Below, one piece after another: positions 1 to 8,882 of a stretch of DNA of 64,000 nucleotides (its first letter is position 1; each line of letters opens with the position of its first letter). The translations under genes were made by a program, and so were the position numbers. Under the pieces are notes generated by a model. It had not been told where the DNA came from and did not search any database. It worked only from the letters and a program-made list of their open reading frames with translations. Source of the DNA: Maribacter dokdonensis DSW-8. GTDB taxonomy: Bacteria > Bacteroidota > Bacteroidia > Flavobacteriales > Flavobacteriaceae. The stretch is from NCBI RefSeq assembly GCF_001447995.1, contig NZ_LDPE01000003.1, forward strand, positions 62,001-126,000, given 5' to 3'.

Positions 1-2215
1 CTGCATAATCAACAGGGTTTTCTTTAAAAGTATTATTAGCTAACAAGACGTTGATAATTCCTTTTGTTTTGAGAAGAATACTACTTTTTTCAAGCTTTCC
101 GCAGGCAGTAAAATTGCTGTTGGTAACGGTTAAATGACCGCCAATAGTTGATTCATCATATCCGTCCCTAAAGAAATCAATAACGTTTTTATCGATATTA
201 AGAAAGGTACAATGGTCAATTAATACCATTTCCGCATTATAATCTCCTTTTAAATCTGCGGCTAGAACAATGCCATTAGAGCAATTTTTAAACAGGGTGT
301 TTTTAAGTGTGATGTTGTTTGCAAATGAGCCTTTGTACGCTTTTATGATAAATGCAAAATTCTCTATCTTACTATTGTCTACATCCACGGAATAGGCAGA
401 TGACATGTGATCTTTTAAAGGAGAAAAAGCAATTATATGGTCTAGGCCTTTTATATGAAGGTCCTTTAACTTAAGATGTCCTTTCGGCATTATTTTAAAG
501 GCAACACTATCGGTAGCACCTGAAAATAGTAGTTGTGCTTTATTTGTAGAATCTTTAGAACGTAGTGTGATGTCTTTATCTATAGATAATGGTTTTTCAA
601 TATGGTAAGCCGTATCTGTTAATTCAATTATATCTCCAGACTGGGCTTGCTCAATTTTACGGGCTAAATCTCCTTTAGTGGCTGTTGCTTTAATGATTTT
701 AGGTTCATGTGTAACATTTTTTGGGGAGAACCAATCTGGTCCGTATTTGTTTTTGTCATTTACAAATTCTTCAGCAGGGGATAACTGGTTAATGGCACCT
801 ATTCTATTTTTATCTTTTCTACGAGATCCAAAAAGATCGGTTTCAATGAGCGGTACATCATTTACAATATATGTGTCGCTTAAAATAGGATCGTTAGTAT
901 CTGCAGGTATATAAAGCCATTCGTTGACCTTTTTCATCGTAAGGATACCGTTCTTTAATACATTAAATTCAGAATACGTTTCACCATTATTGTCAATAAC
1001 GTTGTTATGGAATTTAATCCCATTCATTTCGCTATGGTTAATTACAGGTGAATTATCAATTCTTGTATTATAAATAAGATTATTGGTTACAATAGTCCTA
1101 ATTGGTGGTGCGGATCTAATTTCACTGGCAGGCAATACACTGGCACTTTCTATATTTTCTCCAATTCCTATTTGCCAAGGTGATTTGCAGTCTATCCAAG
1201 TGTTATTGGCTATGACTACATCAGATACTTGTAGGTAACGGTTCAAAGGTGTCATGGGAATACCGTTCATAATAGCAAGTGGAGACCTGAATTCTTGCCC
1301 TTTAATTTTATAGAAGTAATTATTGGTAATAGAATGTCCGGAGTTCACTACCCTTATACCACCATAAAAATCAGAATCGTCGCCCCCAATAAAAATGTTT
1401 CCGTTTACTTTGGCATAATTACTATGTCTTAGTACTAAAGACCCCTCAGATTTGTAAAAAATATTTCTATTGAAAATATTAAAATTGGTTTTATCGGAGA
1501 TGATTTCCACCTCCCCATTACAAGCTTCAAAATAGTTGTGGGATACATTCACATAACCAGGGGCAAAACGGGTTTTGCTATCGCCAATGCGTATGGTTTC
1601 CGCTCTTGGTCCACCCTTTCTAGGGCGCGGTCCAAAATAATTATGTGTAATTTGATGGTGGTTGTTTATATGCTGGTTTCCTGTAAAGAAAACCCGTAAA
1701 GTCTCTCCGTCATTAGATTTTCCGGAGACAAAGTTGTGGTCAAAACTGTTGTGCTTGCCATAAAATTCTATCCACCTATCATTAGTGTATCTATTGGGTT
1801 GGTTAAAATCTTTTATAACGGTATTGGTTACTCGGCAGTAATTGGCAACACTGTCTTCATTGATCATAAACCGTATGATAGAACTATTAGGTGAGTAACC
1901 ATTTCTAAAATAGAGTCCGCTAACGTGTAAATGTTCACCTCCCAAATGTAGGTATGAATTGCCTTCTAGAAATACTTTGCCCGGTGTTTCTGCACTCATT
2001 GAGATAGGCTTGTCTTTGGTGCCGTAGCCGTAGAAGGTAATTCCGGTATTTTTCCAAATTCCATTAGAAAGTATAATGTTATCTCCTGGTTTGGACTGCT
2101 CGATAGCGTTCTTTAGTTCCGTGGCATTTTCAACATAAATGCCGTTATTTCCGATATTCTTTTTACATGATGCCAGAAGGGATAACATGGTTAATACCAG
2201 AGATATGTATTTCAT
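1..2215 (-). CDS. PL6 alginate lyase lipoprotein (3' end beyond window)
   Basis: The frame is open from an ATG at 2215 to the left edge, giving about 738 codons. The N-terminus is a lipoprotein signal with lipobox LLASC (Cys17), so the enzyme is probably anchored in the outer membrane or periplasm. The body is a right-handed beta-helix of the chondroitinase-B/PL6 type. The PL6 catalytic pair is visible as Lys242 (in IISDKT) and Arg263 (in VLRHSN), preceded by the family motif NYFGPRP. PL6 enzymes cleave alginate by beta-elimination. It aligns without gaps through the catalytic domain with the PL6 proteins at 6302 and 11120 and is closest to the latter, including its C-terminal half. By that comparison only about 35 residues are missing. 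It lies 37 bp downstream of the transporter gene and probably shares its transcript. Confidence 0.9.
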   Translation of the reverse strand, partial: MKYISLVLTMLSLLASCKKNIGNNGIYVENATELKNAIEQSKPGDNIILSNGIWKNTGITFYGYGTKDKPISMSAETPGKVFLEGNSYLHLGGEHLHVSGLYFRNGYSPNSSIIRFMINEDSVANYCRVTNTVIKDFNQPNRYTNDRWIEFYGKHNSFDHNFVSGKSNDGETLRVFFTGNQHINNHHQITHNYFGPRPRKGGPRAETIRIGDSKTRFAPGYVNVSHNYFEACNGEVEIISDKTNFNIFNRNIFYKSEGSLVLRHSNYAKVNGNIFIGGDDSDFYGGIRVVNSGHSITNNYFYKIKGQEFRSPLAIMNGIPMTPLNRYLQVSDVVIANNTWIDCKSPWQIGIGENIESASVLPASEIRSAPPIRTIVTNNLIYNTRIDNSPVINHSEMNGIKFHNNVIDNNGETYSEFNVLKNGILTMKKVNEWLYIPADTNDPILSDTYIVNDVPLIETDLFGSRRKDKNRIGAINQLSPAEEFVNDKNKYGPDWFSPKNVTHEPKIIKATATKGDLARKIEQAQSGDIIELTDTAYHIEKPLSIDKDITLRSKDSTNKAQLLFSGATDSVAFKIMPKGHLKLKDLHIKGLDHIIAFSPLKDHMSSAYSVDVDNSKIENFAFIIKAYKGSFANNITLKNTLFKNCSNGIVLAADLKGDYNAEMVLIDHCTFLNIDKNVIDFFRDGYDESTIGGHLTVTNSNFTACGKLEKSSILLKTKGIINVLLANNTFKENPVDYA

Positions 2216-2252
2216 AAGATTAAATATTCAATTGTAGTGTAATTTGAACGTG

Positions 2253-3506
2253 TTATTGAATAAAATCAATAAATCCGTTTAAGGCTACATAAAGCATATA
2301 GCAATTGAAAATGAAGGTGGCACCTAAGGCAAGATTCATCCACAAGCTAATTTTATGTTCTTTCATAACCGTTTCTTTATTTAAAAGAATAAGTAAAAAC
2401 AATGTGATCAATGGCATTACAAACGGACTCAAAGCTTGCGAGGCTATTAAGATCCATACTGGTTTACCTCCTAGAACAGGAACAATTAGACCGGATAACG
2501 CCACTAAAACAACTATAAGTTTATAAAGCGGTTTTTTCATGTCACGCTCTGTATTGGTGTAATCTGCCACCAGCCATGGGAAAAGAAGTAGGTTAGGGAA
2601 TATGGAAGATAAACCTGCCCCAATAATACCTAGTGTGAACAGGGTTAAGGCAAAATCTCCAGCCCAAGGTCCTAAGGCATGCATCATGTCAGTTGCATCA
2701 TCTACCGGTGCGCCTTTAAAATATAATGTTCCGGTAGCACTGATCATAATGGCAAGACTTATAAAGAATGTCATGATCATAGATGACATGGCATCTTTAT
2801 TTTCAGTCTTTAAATCCTTTAAACCCCAATTTTGTTCTTGAACCAAAATACTTCTAGAGGCTAAACATACACCAGCCATTGTGGTGCCTACAATACCGGC
2901 AATAACTAATCCGTTATTATCCCCTTTAGGTAACTCCGGAAAAAATTCGGTGATAGAGGTACCTGCTTCATTAACGACCATAAAACTGGTTATAATGAAG
3001 GCTAGCGCCATAAAACCGACCATTATACTCATTGCTTTTATAAAATTTTCGTGTTTTCCGGTCCAGAAAAGAGCAATAAGCAATGCAATAAAGAAAATGG
3101 ATACCATAGGACCGTTAAGGAAAGAGATTTCTGTTTTTACCGAAATCCATTCCATGGTAACTTCTGCTACAACACCCATTACACCTATACATGAAGAAAC
3201 TATAGAGACGAGTAGGGCAGTAATTATAAATATAGTTAATGGCTTACCAAATGTCTTTTTAAAATTGAACATTAAGGTGTCTCCAGAAACTATGGTCAAT
3301 TTACTTATGGCTACAAGAAGAAAATATGTAAAAAAGCATGATAGTAATAATGCCCACGATAGGCTAAGGCCATATTTGGCACCGGAAACCACCATAGAGG
3401 TTACGCTTCCTGTTCCTACTACATAGCCAATAATAAAAAAAGCTGGACCAAAATTTTTAAGGCTTCGTTTTATCTTTCCTAAAAGGGGTAAATTGTTTGT
3501 TGCCAT
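2253..3506 (-). CDS. Nramp-fold transporter with altered metal-site motifs
   Basis: This 417-residue protein has about eleven hydrophobic segments and aligns with the Nramp (SLC11-like) family. The helix-1 motif DPGN, which binds the metal in classical Nramp proteins, is replaced by GTGS (residues 31-34). The helix-6 motif MPHN is replaced by MAGV (210-213). A Mn/Fe transporter role is therefore doubtful. The gene sits between kdgF and a PL6 lyase in the alginate cluster, so import of an alginate-derived uronate or another substrate is possible, but that is inference. The gap to kdgF is 165 bp, without a clear promoter or terminator, so it may belong to the same transcript. Confidence is high for the fold and low for the substrate. 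Confidence 0.85.
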   Translation of the reverse strand: MATNNLPLLGKIKRSLKNFGPAFFIIGYVVGTGSVTSMVVSGAKYGLSLSWALLLSCFFTYFLLVAISKLTIVSGDTLMFNFKKTFGKPLTIFIITALLVSIVSSCIGVMGVVAEVTMEWISVKTEISFLNGPMVSIFFIALLIALFWTGKHENFIKAMSIMVGFMALAFIITSFMVVNEAGTSITEFFPELPKGDNNGLVIAGIVGTTMAGVCLASRSILVQEQNWGLKDLKTENKDAMSSMIMTFFISLAIMISATGTLYFKGAPVDDATDMMHALGPWAGDFALTLFTLGIIGAGLSSIFPNLLLFPWLVADYTNTERDMKKPLYKLIVVLVALSGLIVPVLGGKPVWILIASQALSPFVMPLITLFLLILLNKETVMKEHKISLWMNLALGATFIFNCYMLYVALNGFIDFIQ

Positions 3507-3671
3507 TATCTTTTGGTTCAGCTTTTAAATTGATATTCGTTATCGCTATGAAAACGAATTAAAATGGTACACTACATTCGTAACAATTTTAATATTGATG
3601 CCTTTGGCAAGGGTCATAAAAGGGGGTGTAACCAATGCAAAATGTAGCGTTAATTGAAATATGTATCTTAA

Positions 3672-4046
3672 TTATTTTTTGTCACCAAAGTAAGATGGAC
3701 CCTCACCTGTTAAGAAATCTTCTCTTACAGGGCTGAAAGTATCAATAAGTTCTCCTTCTTCAAGGCAAACTGCGCTATGTAGTAAATTTGGCTCAATATA
3801 AACACCGTCTCCCGCTTCTACAATTTGTTTTACACCGTCAATTTCAAATTCGAATTTTCCTGACACACAATAAGTAGCCTGTGTATGAAAATGTTGATGT
3901 GGAGCCCCTAGTGCTCCTTTGTCGAATTTAACTCTTACCATCATAATTTGGTTGTCATAGCCTAAGAATTTTCTTGATACTCCGCCACCAAGAACTTCCC
4001 ATTCCATATCTTTTGCAATGACATATTTTTCACTAAATCTTTTCAT
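3672..4046 (-). CDS. kdgF: KdgF-like cupin, unsaturated uronate ring-opening
   Basis: A 124-residue single-domain cupin. The metal site is visible as His50, His52, Gln56 and His90 in the pattern PHQHFHTQATY and LLHSAV, and the C-terminal FSPVREDF stretch is typical of KdgF. KdgF proteins speed conversion of the 4,5-unsaturated monouronates made by pectate or alginate lyases to the linear keto sugar acid (DEH in the alginate route). No signal peptide is seen, so it should act in the cytoplasm on imported monomer. It follows the PL17 exo-lyase gene, whose product releases exactly this monomer, by 15 bp. That context supports an alginate rather than a pectin role. Confidence 0.9.
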   Translation of the reverse strand: MKRFSEKYVIAKDMEWEVLGGGVSRKFLGYDNQIMMVRVKFDKGALGAPHQHFHTQATYCVSGKFEFEIDGVKQIVEAGDGVYIEPNLLHSAVCLEEGELIDTFSPVREDFLTGEGPSYFGDKK

Positions 4047-4061
4047 AATCTATTTCTGTTA

Positions 4062-6293
4062 TTATTTGTTAAAGTGATAAGAACCTGACCATTCATAATT
4101 CTTATCGTTAATTTTTAATTTATGTTCAGCTTCCTTAGAGTTGTTTGTATTGGCTATAATGAATAGGCTTGTTTCGTTATTAACAGCTGTAATCTCAATG
4201 GCAGTATATGCTGCGGTATCTACTACAACTTTCAATTCTTTGATGTTACTGTTAGAGTTTATGGCTAATTCCGAAACCGGACTATAACTACCATGAGATT
4301 CAATTGTAGAAACAAACAATGTATTGTTGGTGTCTTTTCTACGTAAAATTACACCTGCTTCTCTCCTCAAATTAAATTCTGGATCGTTGGCGCCAATTCT
4401 AACCAATTTTAATTCATCATTTGGTAATGTAGCTGATGTCATGGTGTAAAATCTACCATTGTCCAGCCAACTGAACTTTGTGTTTTCGTTATTTGTCATT
4501 CCGGTACCTTCTGACCATAAATGTTGGTAGCCGTTACGTTCACCTAAAGGTTCAAGGGTATTGGGGATTTTATAGTCTACATTGGTTTTTACTACTTGTC
4601 CCATAAAATAGAATGGAAGGTCATATTGGTTTGTACTGTCCGATGTCACTTTTAGAATATCCAACATAAACGGTTTTTCAAATCCATCTTGTTTAATGAT
4701 GGCCATGGTCCTTTGCATTTTTGTTCCAGGATAGGCATTTGTTTCTGTAGCACTAACAATTTGAATATTTTCTTGAGAGCTATCAAATAGGTATAAATTT
4801 GGGTGATACTTGCTACCTATATCATATTTTCCTTGGTAATGAGACTGTTCATTTTGAACCAGCGTGTTATGCGCAACGGTTTGTTTTGCCCAAGTTTTGT
4901 TCTCTTTTAGATAATTTCCACCGCCTTTTTGTTCAATATTTACAAAACGTGCCAATCCGTAATCCTGTAATACTTCATCTCCATTTTCATAATAAGAATA
5001 TGAGAGTTTATCATAATGACCGTGACTAGATCCTTGAGAAGCATATTTAAAAACAAGCTCTAATCCATCGCTTCTTAGAATTCCCACACCACCTTGTTTG
5101 CCTTCTGGTCCATCAGACAGGTTGATGGATTTTTTTTCAAAAGGCTCCGCTTTTCCATTCTTAACACCTAAGGCAACGGCAAGTCCGGTATCATCTAGCA
5201 AAACTTTGTTCTGTTTAGCGGCAATACTTAAAAGACCAGGATCTTGATTGCCAAAATAATAAGAAATATCTACGGCTGTAACCAATGCGTTATTATAATA
5301 GGACATTCCTTTTTGACCGTCGTTAAGGGGGAAGAAATCACCGTCTGCATCAGATAAATTTAGAAGTGCATCTATAGATTTTAACAGTACGCCGTCTTTG
5401 TATTCAAAAATTTTAAGTTCAGGTTTTACGTTATGTAATCCTTCCGCAAAAATTAGAAATGGATACATGGCATAACGTTGATAATATGGACCTTCGTTAT
5501 AATAGCCATCCGGGGAAAATGGTTCTTCTATGTTTGCTAAAAATCCTGCCTTACCATCCTTATTTAAGAAACCGCCATCATCATCTTTTGCTGTCTTATC
5601 TAAACTGACCCCTTTTATGCCATATAAGGCGCGATCAATCAATTCTTTATCGTTCATGACCAAGCCTATCATACCTACGGCGGCATTACCCCACGTGCTG
5701 TGGTTGTGTACTCTTTGATAGAATTGCGGACTATCTACGGATATATGGTCGGCAAAAGGTCTAAAAAGATTTTTTTCAAGTTTCTTTCTTTCGGCTTTAT
5801 CCAAATAATCATAAATGCAATCATATGCCTGACTAACATAGACCAGCCAATTAGAGTCATTTAAACATTGCCAAAATAATTTACCTCTTGCGTACGACCT
5901 TGTTTTAGGGTGTAAGGGTAAGGTCTTGTACATTGCTTCATATTGCATAAGCATGTCTTTTACATATTTGGCATACTTTGCATCATCTAAAATTTGATAG
6001 AGAACACCTGCTTGCTGCATGACCACCATATTACGTTTATGACGTTCATGTGTATAACCACCAGAATAATCTTGTGGCACCGGAGTGTCAATACCTAGTG
6101 CAATCTCTGCATCAACCTCTTGTTTTAACTTTTCTAGCGATGCATCAAAGAGGGGAACATTACCCAGTTCTGCCCGTATATTTTGAACGCCGGCTTTGGT
6201 AAGAATCAAGCTGGGGTGCTCTTGGGCCATTGTGCTGAAACAAAGAAAAATGCAGCAAATAATTACTTGTATTGTTGTTATGTTTTTGGTCAT
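4062..6293 (-). CDS. PL17 oligoalginate lyase (exo-acting)
   Basis: A 743-residue protein with a signal peptide (cleavage probably after TMAQ, near residue 24). An alpha/alpha toroid and a beta-sandwich of the alginate_lyase/heparinase II/III type follow. The PL17 signature residues are present: Asn197-His198 (VHNHSTW), a Tyr pair at 264-265 before NEGPYYQRY, and His424/His426 (SSHGHYDKLS). PL17 enzymes remove unsaturated monouronate from alginate oligomers. No lipobox is seen, so a periplasmic location is likely. It begins 8 bp after the PL6 gene stop and is followed 15 bp later by kdgF, so endo-lyase, exo-lyase and ring-opening steps are encoded in order. Confidence 0.93.
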   Translation of the reverse strand: MTKNITTIQVIICCIFLCFSTMAQEHPSLILTKAGVQNIRAELGNVPLFDASLEKLKQEVDAEIALGIDTPVPQDYSGGYTHERHKRNMVVMQQAGVLYQILDDAKYAKYVKDMLMQYEAMYKTLPLHPKTRSYARGKLFWQCLNDSNWLVYVSQAYDCIYDYLDKAERKKLEKNLFRPFADHISVDSPQFYQRVHNHSTWGNAAVGMIGLVMNDKELIDRALYGIKGVSLDKTAKDDDGGFLNKDGKAGFLANIEEPFSPDGYYNEGPYYQRYAMYPFLIFAEGLHNVKPELKIFEYKDGVLLKSIDALLNLSDADGDFFPLNDGQKGMSYYNNALVTAVDISYYFGNQDPGLLSIAAKQNKVLLDDTGLAVALGVKNGKAEPFEKKSINLSDGPEGKQGGVGILRSDGLELVFKYASQGSSHGHYDKLSYSYYENGDEVLQDYGLARFVNIEQKGGGNYLKENKTWAKQTVAHNTLVQNEQSHYQGKYDIGSKYHPNLYLFDSSQENIQIVSATETNAYPGTKMQRTMAIIKQDGFEKPFMLDILKVTSDSTNQYDLPFYFMGQVVKTNVDYKIPNTLEPLGERNGYQHLWSEGTGMTNNENTKFSWLDNGRFYTMTSATLPNDELKLVRIGANDPEFNLRREAGVILRRKDTNNTLFVSTIESHGSYSPVSELAINSNSNIKELKVVVDTAAYTAIEITAVNNETSLFIIANTNNSKEAEHKLKINDKNYEWSGSYHFNK

Positions 6294-6301
6294 TCTTGTT
6301 G

Positions 6302-8635
6302 TTAATTTTTAATAAGACCTAAGTCTTTGCCATCGGTACCTTTACCTTTTAAAGGGGAGTCTGTACTTAATGAATAATTGCTACTTTCTTTAAAATCAGG
6401 GGTAAGTTGCCACTGATTTTCTACATGATATTTTTGATCTCCGGTAACGATCAGTTTTTCTGAATTGCTTAAAGCGTTGTTAAGAACTTTTACAATAGGT
6501 TCACCAACTACCAAATGCATGTTTATGGCTTTACTGTCCTTAAAAATATTGTTCTTGATATCAATTTCCTGCACGCCGTATAATGAAAGGGTAGCTTCAT
6601 ATTTGTTCTTTTTGCCATAACCTACATGGTCAAAAACGTTGTGTTCTACTTCTAAGAACGGACCAAAAGTACTTTCATCTTTACCGCCTCTGTATAATCG
6701 TAATGCAGCGCCCTGTAAATTATTTATAGCGTTATTTTTCATTATAAAATACTCTACATTATATGCGCCAATGTCATCTGTTTCTTTGTCCAATGCGGCA
6801 ATACTTCCAGAAATATTCTTAAAGCTAGAGTTCTTTATGCTAATGGTATCGGCAAAAGTTCCTTTAGAAACACGTAGTACATCAAACGAGTGGTTGACAA
6901 CCATATCTTTGAATTCACACTTTTCTATAAACAGTTTGTAATTATCTATCATACTGGTTTTGCTGGTACTTATTACAGCGTTACCTGCGTAATCCGGAGA
7001 TTTTGTACCGTCAAAAGTGATGTTTTCCAGTGATAGACTACCACCGTTCTGTATTTCAAAAGCCATCATTCTTTCAAAGAGAATAGTTGCTTTTTCACTA
7101 CCTAGTGTTTTAAAAGTAAGTGGATGGTTAATGTTAACCGCTTTGGTCAGTAAATAAGTACCACCATCTTCCAATACAATAATATCACCAGGTTTTGATG
7201 TTTTTACCACCTCGTACAGGGTGTTAATGCCAGCTTCAACATTGATCACGTTGCCAGAGTTTAAGGTCACGTAATTATCAGTTTTAGAATACCAGGTTGT
7301 ACCTGTATTTTCTTTAGTTGCAATTTTAGGACTGATAGATACTTTCGATTTGATTTTATTAGAAGTAGGAATCAATAATCCGTTCTCGTCTTTTACCAGT
7401 TTAATTTTGGCATTTTTAAACCCTTCTTCTATAGTGGTTTCAGAATGTTCACCAAGAATATTATTTTTAAAAGTAATGCCGCTAATATCATCATCAATGG
7501 TGAAAACATCTTTTTTGCTTTCATTATAAATGATGTTCTCTGAAAACTCTGATGTCCTTGGAGCCTGACTTCTTTCTTCGTCGCTGCCTGCACCAAAAAG
7601 AATATTATCACAATTTACAAATGTGTTGTTGTTTACTTTAGAATCTATAACAGGTACATATCTATTAGGAGGTGAGTTTGGTACACCGTTCATCATAACA
7701 AAAGCACCTCTAAAACGATAGCCGGTTAAGCCAATATGGTAGTTATTTATTACGGTTTGGCTTTCATTGATTACACGAATGCCACCAGTGCTAGGTTTGT
7801 TGTTTCCTATGAACACATTGCCATCCACTAAGGTTTCATTACCATGGCGCATAGTCAATGTGCCGGTACATTCAAAGAAAGTATTATACTTGAACGTGTT
7901 ATTACAAGACTTGTTCGATATAATTTCATGCTCCCCATTAGTTCTGTCAAAATAATTGGATTCAACCAATGTGTTGGATTTTTCCAATGCATGGTGGCTG
8001 GTTCCAATTCTTAAGGTCTCGCCTCCGTTATTACCGTACGTAGGGCGTGGTCCAAAATAATTATGGTCAATTTGGTGGTTATTGGCTCTACTATCTTCAG
8101 TATCTAAACCAACGATCATGGTAACGCCCAAGTTCTTTTTTCCAGCAATGTGATTGTGGTCAATTCTATTGTTTTTTCCGAAAATGGTGATCCAATAGTC
8201 CTGTACTTGACGTTCTGGGTTGTTGTAGTTATCGATTACACATTCGGTTAACCGGCAATTATTTGCCATTTTTTCCCTACTCTTTCTAAATGAAATTACA
8301 GCATTGGTAGGGGTGTGGCCATTTTTAAAAACCAAGCCCTTGACAATTAAATGATCTCCGGCTATTCTAAGGTTAGATTCACCTGATAAAATGACTTTAC
8401 CCATTTCTTCAACAGTAAGTGTTATGGGGTTTTCTGCCGTGCCGTTCGCTTCAAAAAGTAATTCAGCATCTGTCCATACTCCATTGGCGAGTACAATACT
8501 ATCACCAGGTTGTACTTGTTTTAGTTTAGCTTCAAACTCTTCTACGGTATGCACAAGGTTAGAGGATGGGCTTGGCGTAAAGGAGAATACCAAACAAAGA
8601 CATAAAATTGAAAATAATAGATGATGAAGTTTCAT
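6302..8635 (-). CDS. PL6 alginate lyase (secreted)
   Basis: The start chosen is the ATG at 8635 (MKLHHLLF, a good signal peptide); an upstream in-frame start at 8656 would overlap the operator. The resulting 777-residue protein has two beta-helix regions: an N-terminal PL6 catalytic domain (about 25-430) and a C-terminal helix (about 480-770). Catalytic Lys242 (IISNKS) and Arg263 (TMRHGN) match the two paralogues exactly in position. Unlike its neighbours it has no lipobox, so it may be freely periplasmic or secreted. It opens the PL6-PL17-kdgF transcript and has its own promoter and operator at 8641-8697. Confidence 0.92.
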   Translation of the reverse strand: MKLHHLLFSILCLCLVFSFTPSPSSNLVHTVEEFEAKLKQVQPGDSIVLANGVWTDAELLFEANGTAENPITLTVEEMGKVILSGESNLRIAGDHLIVKGLVFKNGHTPTNAVISFRKSREKMANNCRLTECVIDNYNNPERQVQDYWITIFGKNNRIDHNHIAGKKNLGVTMIVGLDTEDSRANNHQIDHNYFGPRPTYGNNGGETLRIGTSHHALEKSNTLVESNYFDRTNGEHEIISNKSCNNTFKYNTFFECTGTLTMRHGNETLVDGNVFIGNNKPSTGGIRVINESQTVINNYHIGLTGYRFRGAFVMMNGVPNSPPNRYVPVIDSKVNNNTFVNCDNILFGAGSDEERSQAPRTSEFSENIIYNESKKDVFTIDDDISGITFKNNILGEHSETTIEEGFKNAKIKLVKDENGLLIPTSNKIKSKVSISPKIATKENTGTTWYSKTDNYVTLNSGNVINVEAGINTLYEVVKTSKPGDIIVLEDGGTYLLTKAVNINHPLTFKTLGSEKATILFERMMAFEIQNGGSLSLENITFDGTKSPDYAGNAVISTSKTSMIDNYKLFIEKCEFKDMVVNHSFDVLRVSKGTFADTISIKNSSFKNISGSIAALDKETDDIGAYNVEYFIMKNNAINNLQGAALRLYRGGKDESTFGPFLEVEHNVFDHVGYGKKNKYEATLSLYGVQEIDIKNNIFKDSKAINMHLVVGEPIVKVLNNALSNSEKLIVTGDQKYHVENQWQLTPDFKESSNYSLSTDSPLKGKGTDGKDLGLIKN

Positions 8636-8640
8636 AAAGC

Positions 8641-8697
8641 AAAACTGGTTAACCAAATTGGTTTACCAAAAATAAGGATATTTGTAAGACTAGCAAA
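8641..8697 (-). promoter_or_regulatory. Promoter and double-palindrome operator for the PL6-PL17-kdgF unit
   Basis: On the minus strand a TTTG -33 box (8697-8694) is followed after 19 bp by TATTTTTG (8674-8667), a perfect Bacteroidota promoter. Overlapping and just downstream are two palindromes, TGGTTTACCA (8659-8668) and TGGTTAACCA (8646-8655), with centres 13 bp apart. This position suits a repressor. The predicted leader is only about 25 nt, so the operator reaches almost to the start codon. The block 8641-8690 matches 13541-13590 at 44 of 50 bases without gaps. A looser TTGGT-n5-ACCAA dyad lies upstream at 8747-8761. GntR-family regulators bind sites of this general shape; the regulator gene is not in the window. 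Confidence 0.75.
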
Positions 8698-8882
8698 TAT
8701 TTAACATATTATAGGTGTTTTTAATTATGTATTGATAAATAATGCCTTGGTCAATTACCAATTTCGTAATATTTAAATTTTGAAATTCGGTCGCTGATTT
8801 TCGTGATTTCTCCAATAAAATTTGTTCACTAAATGCCTTATTGTAAATTGGTTGAATAGGGTTATTATAGAGGGCGATGCTA

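Noticed and set aside
2305..3426. Several plus-strand frames of 73-181 codons over the transporter gene
   Set aside because: They are antisense shadows of a clear membrane protein and match no family.
2253..3506. Mn2+/Fe2+ transporter MntH
   Set aside because: Both signature metal motifs are absent.
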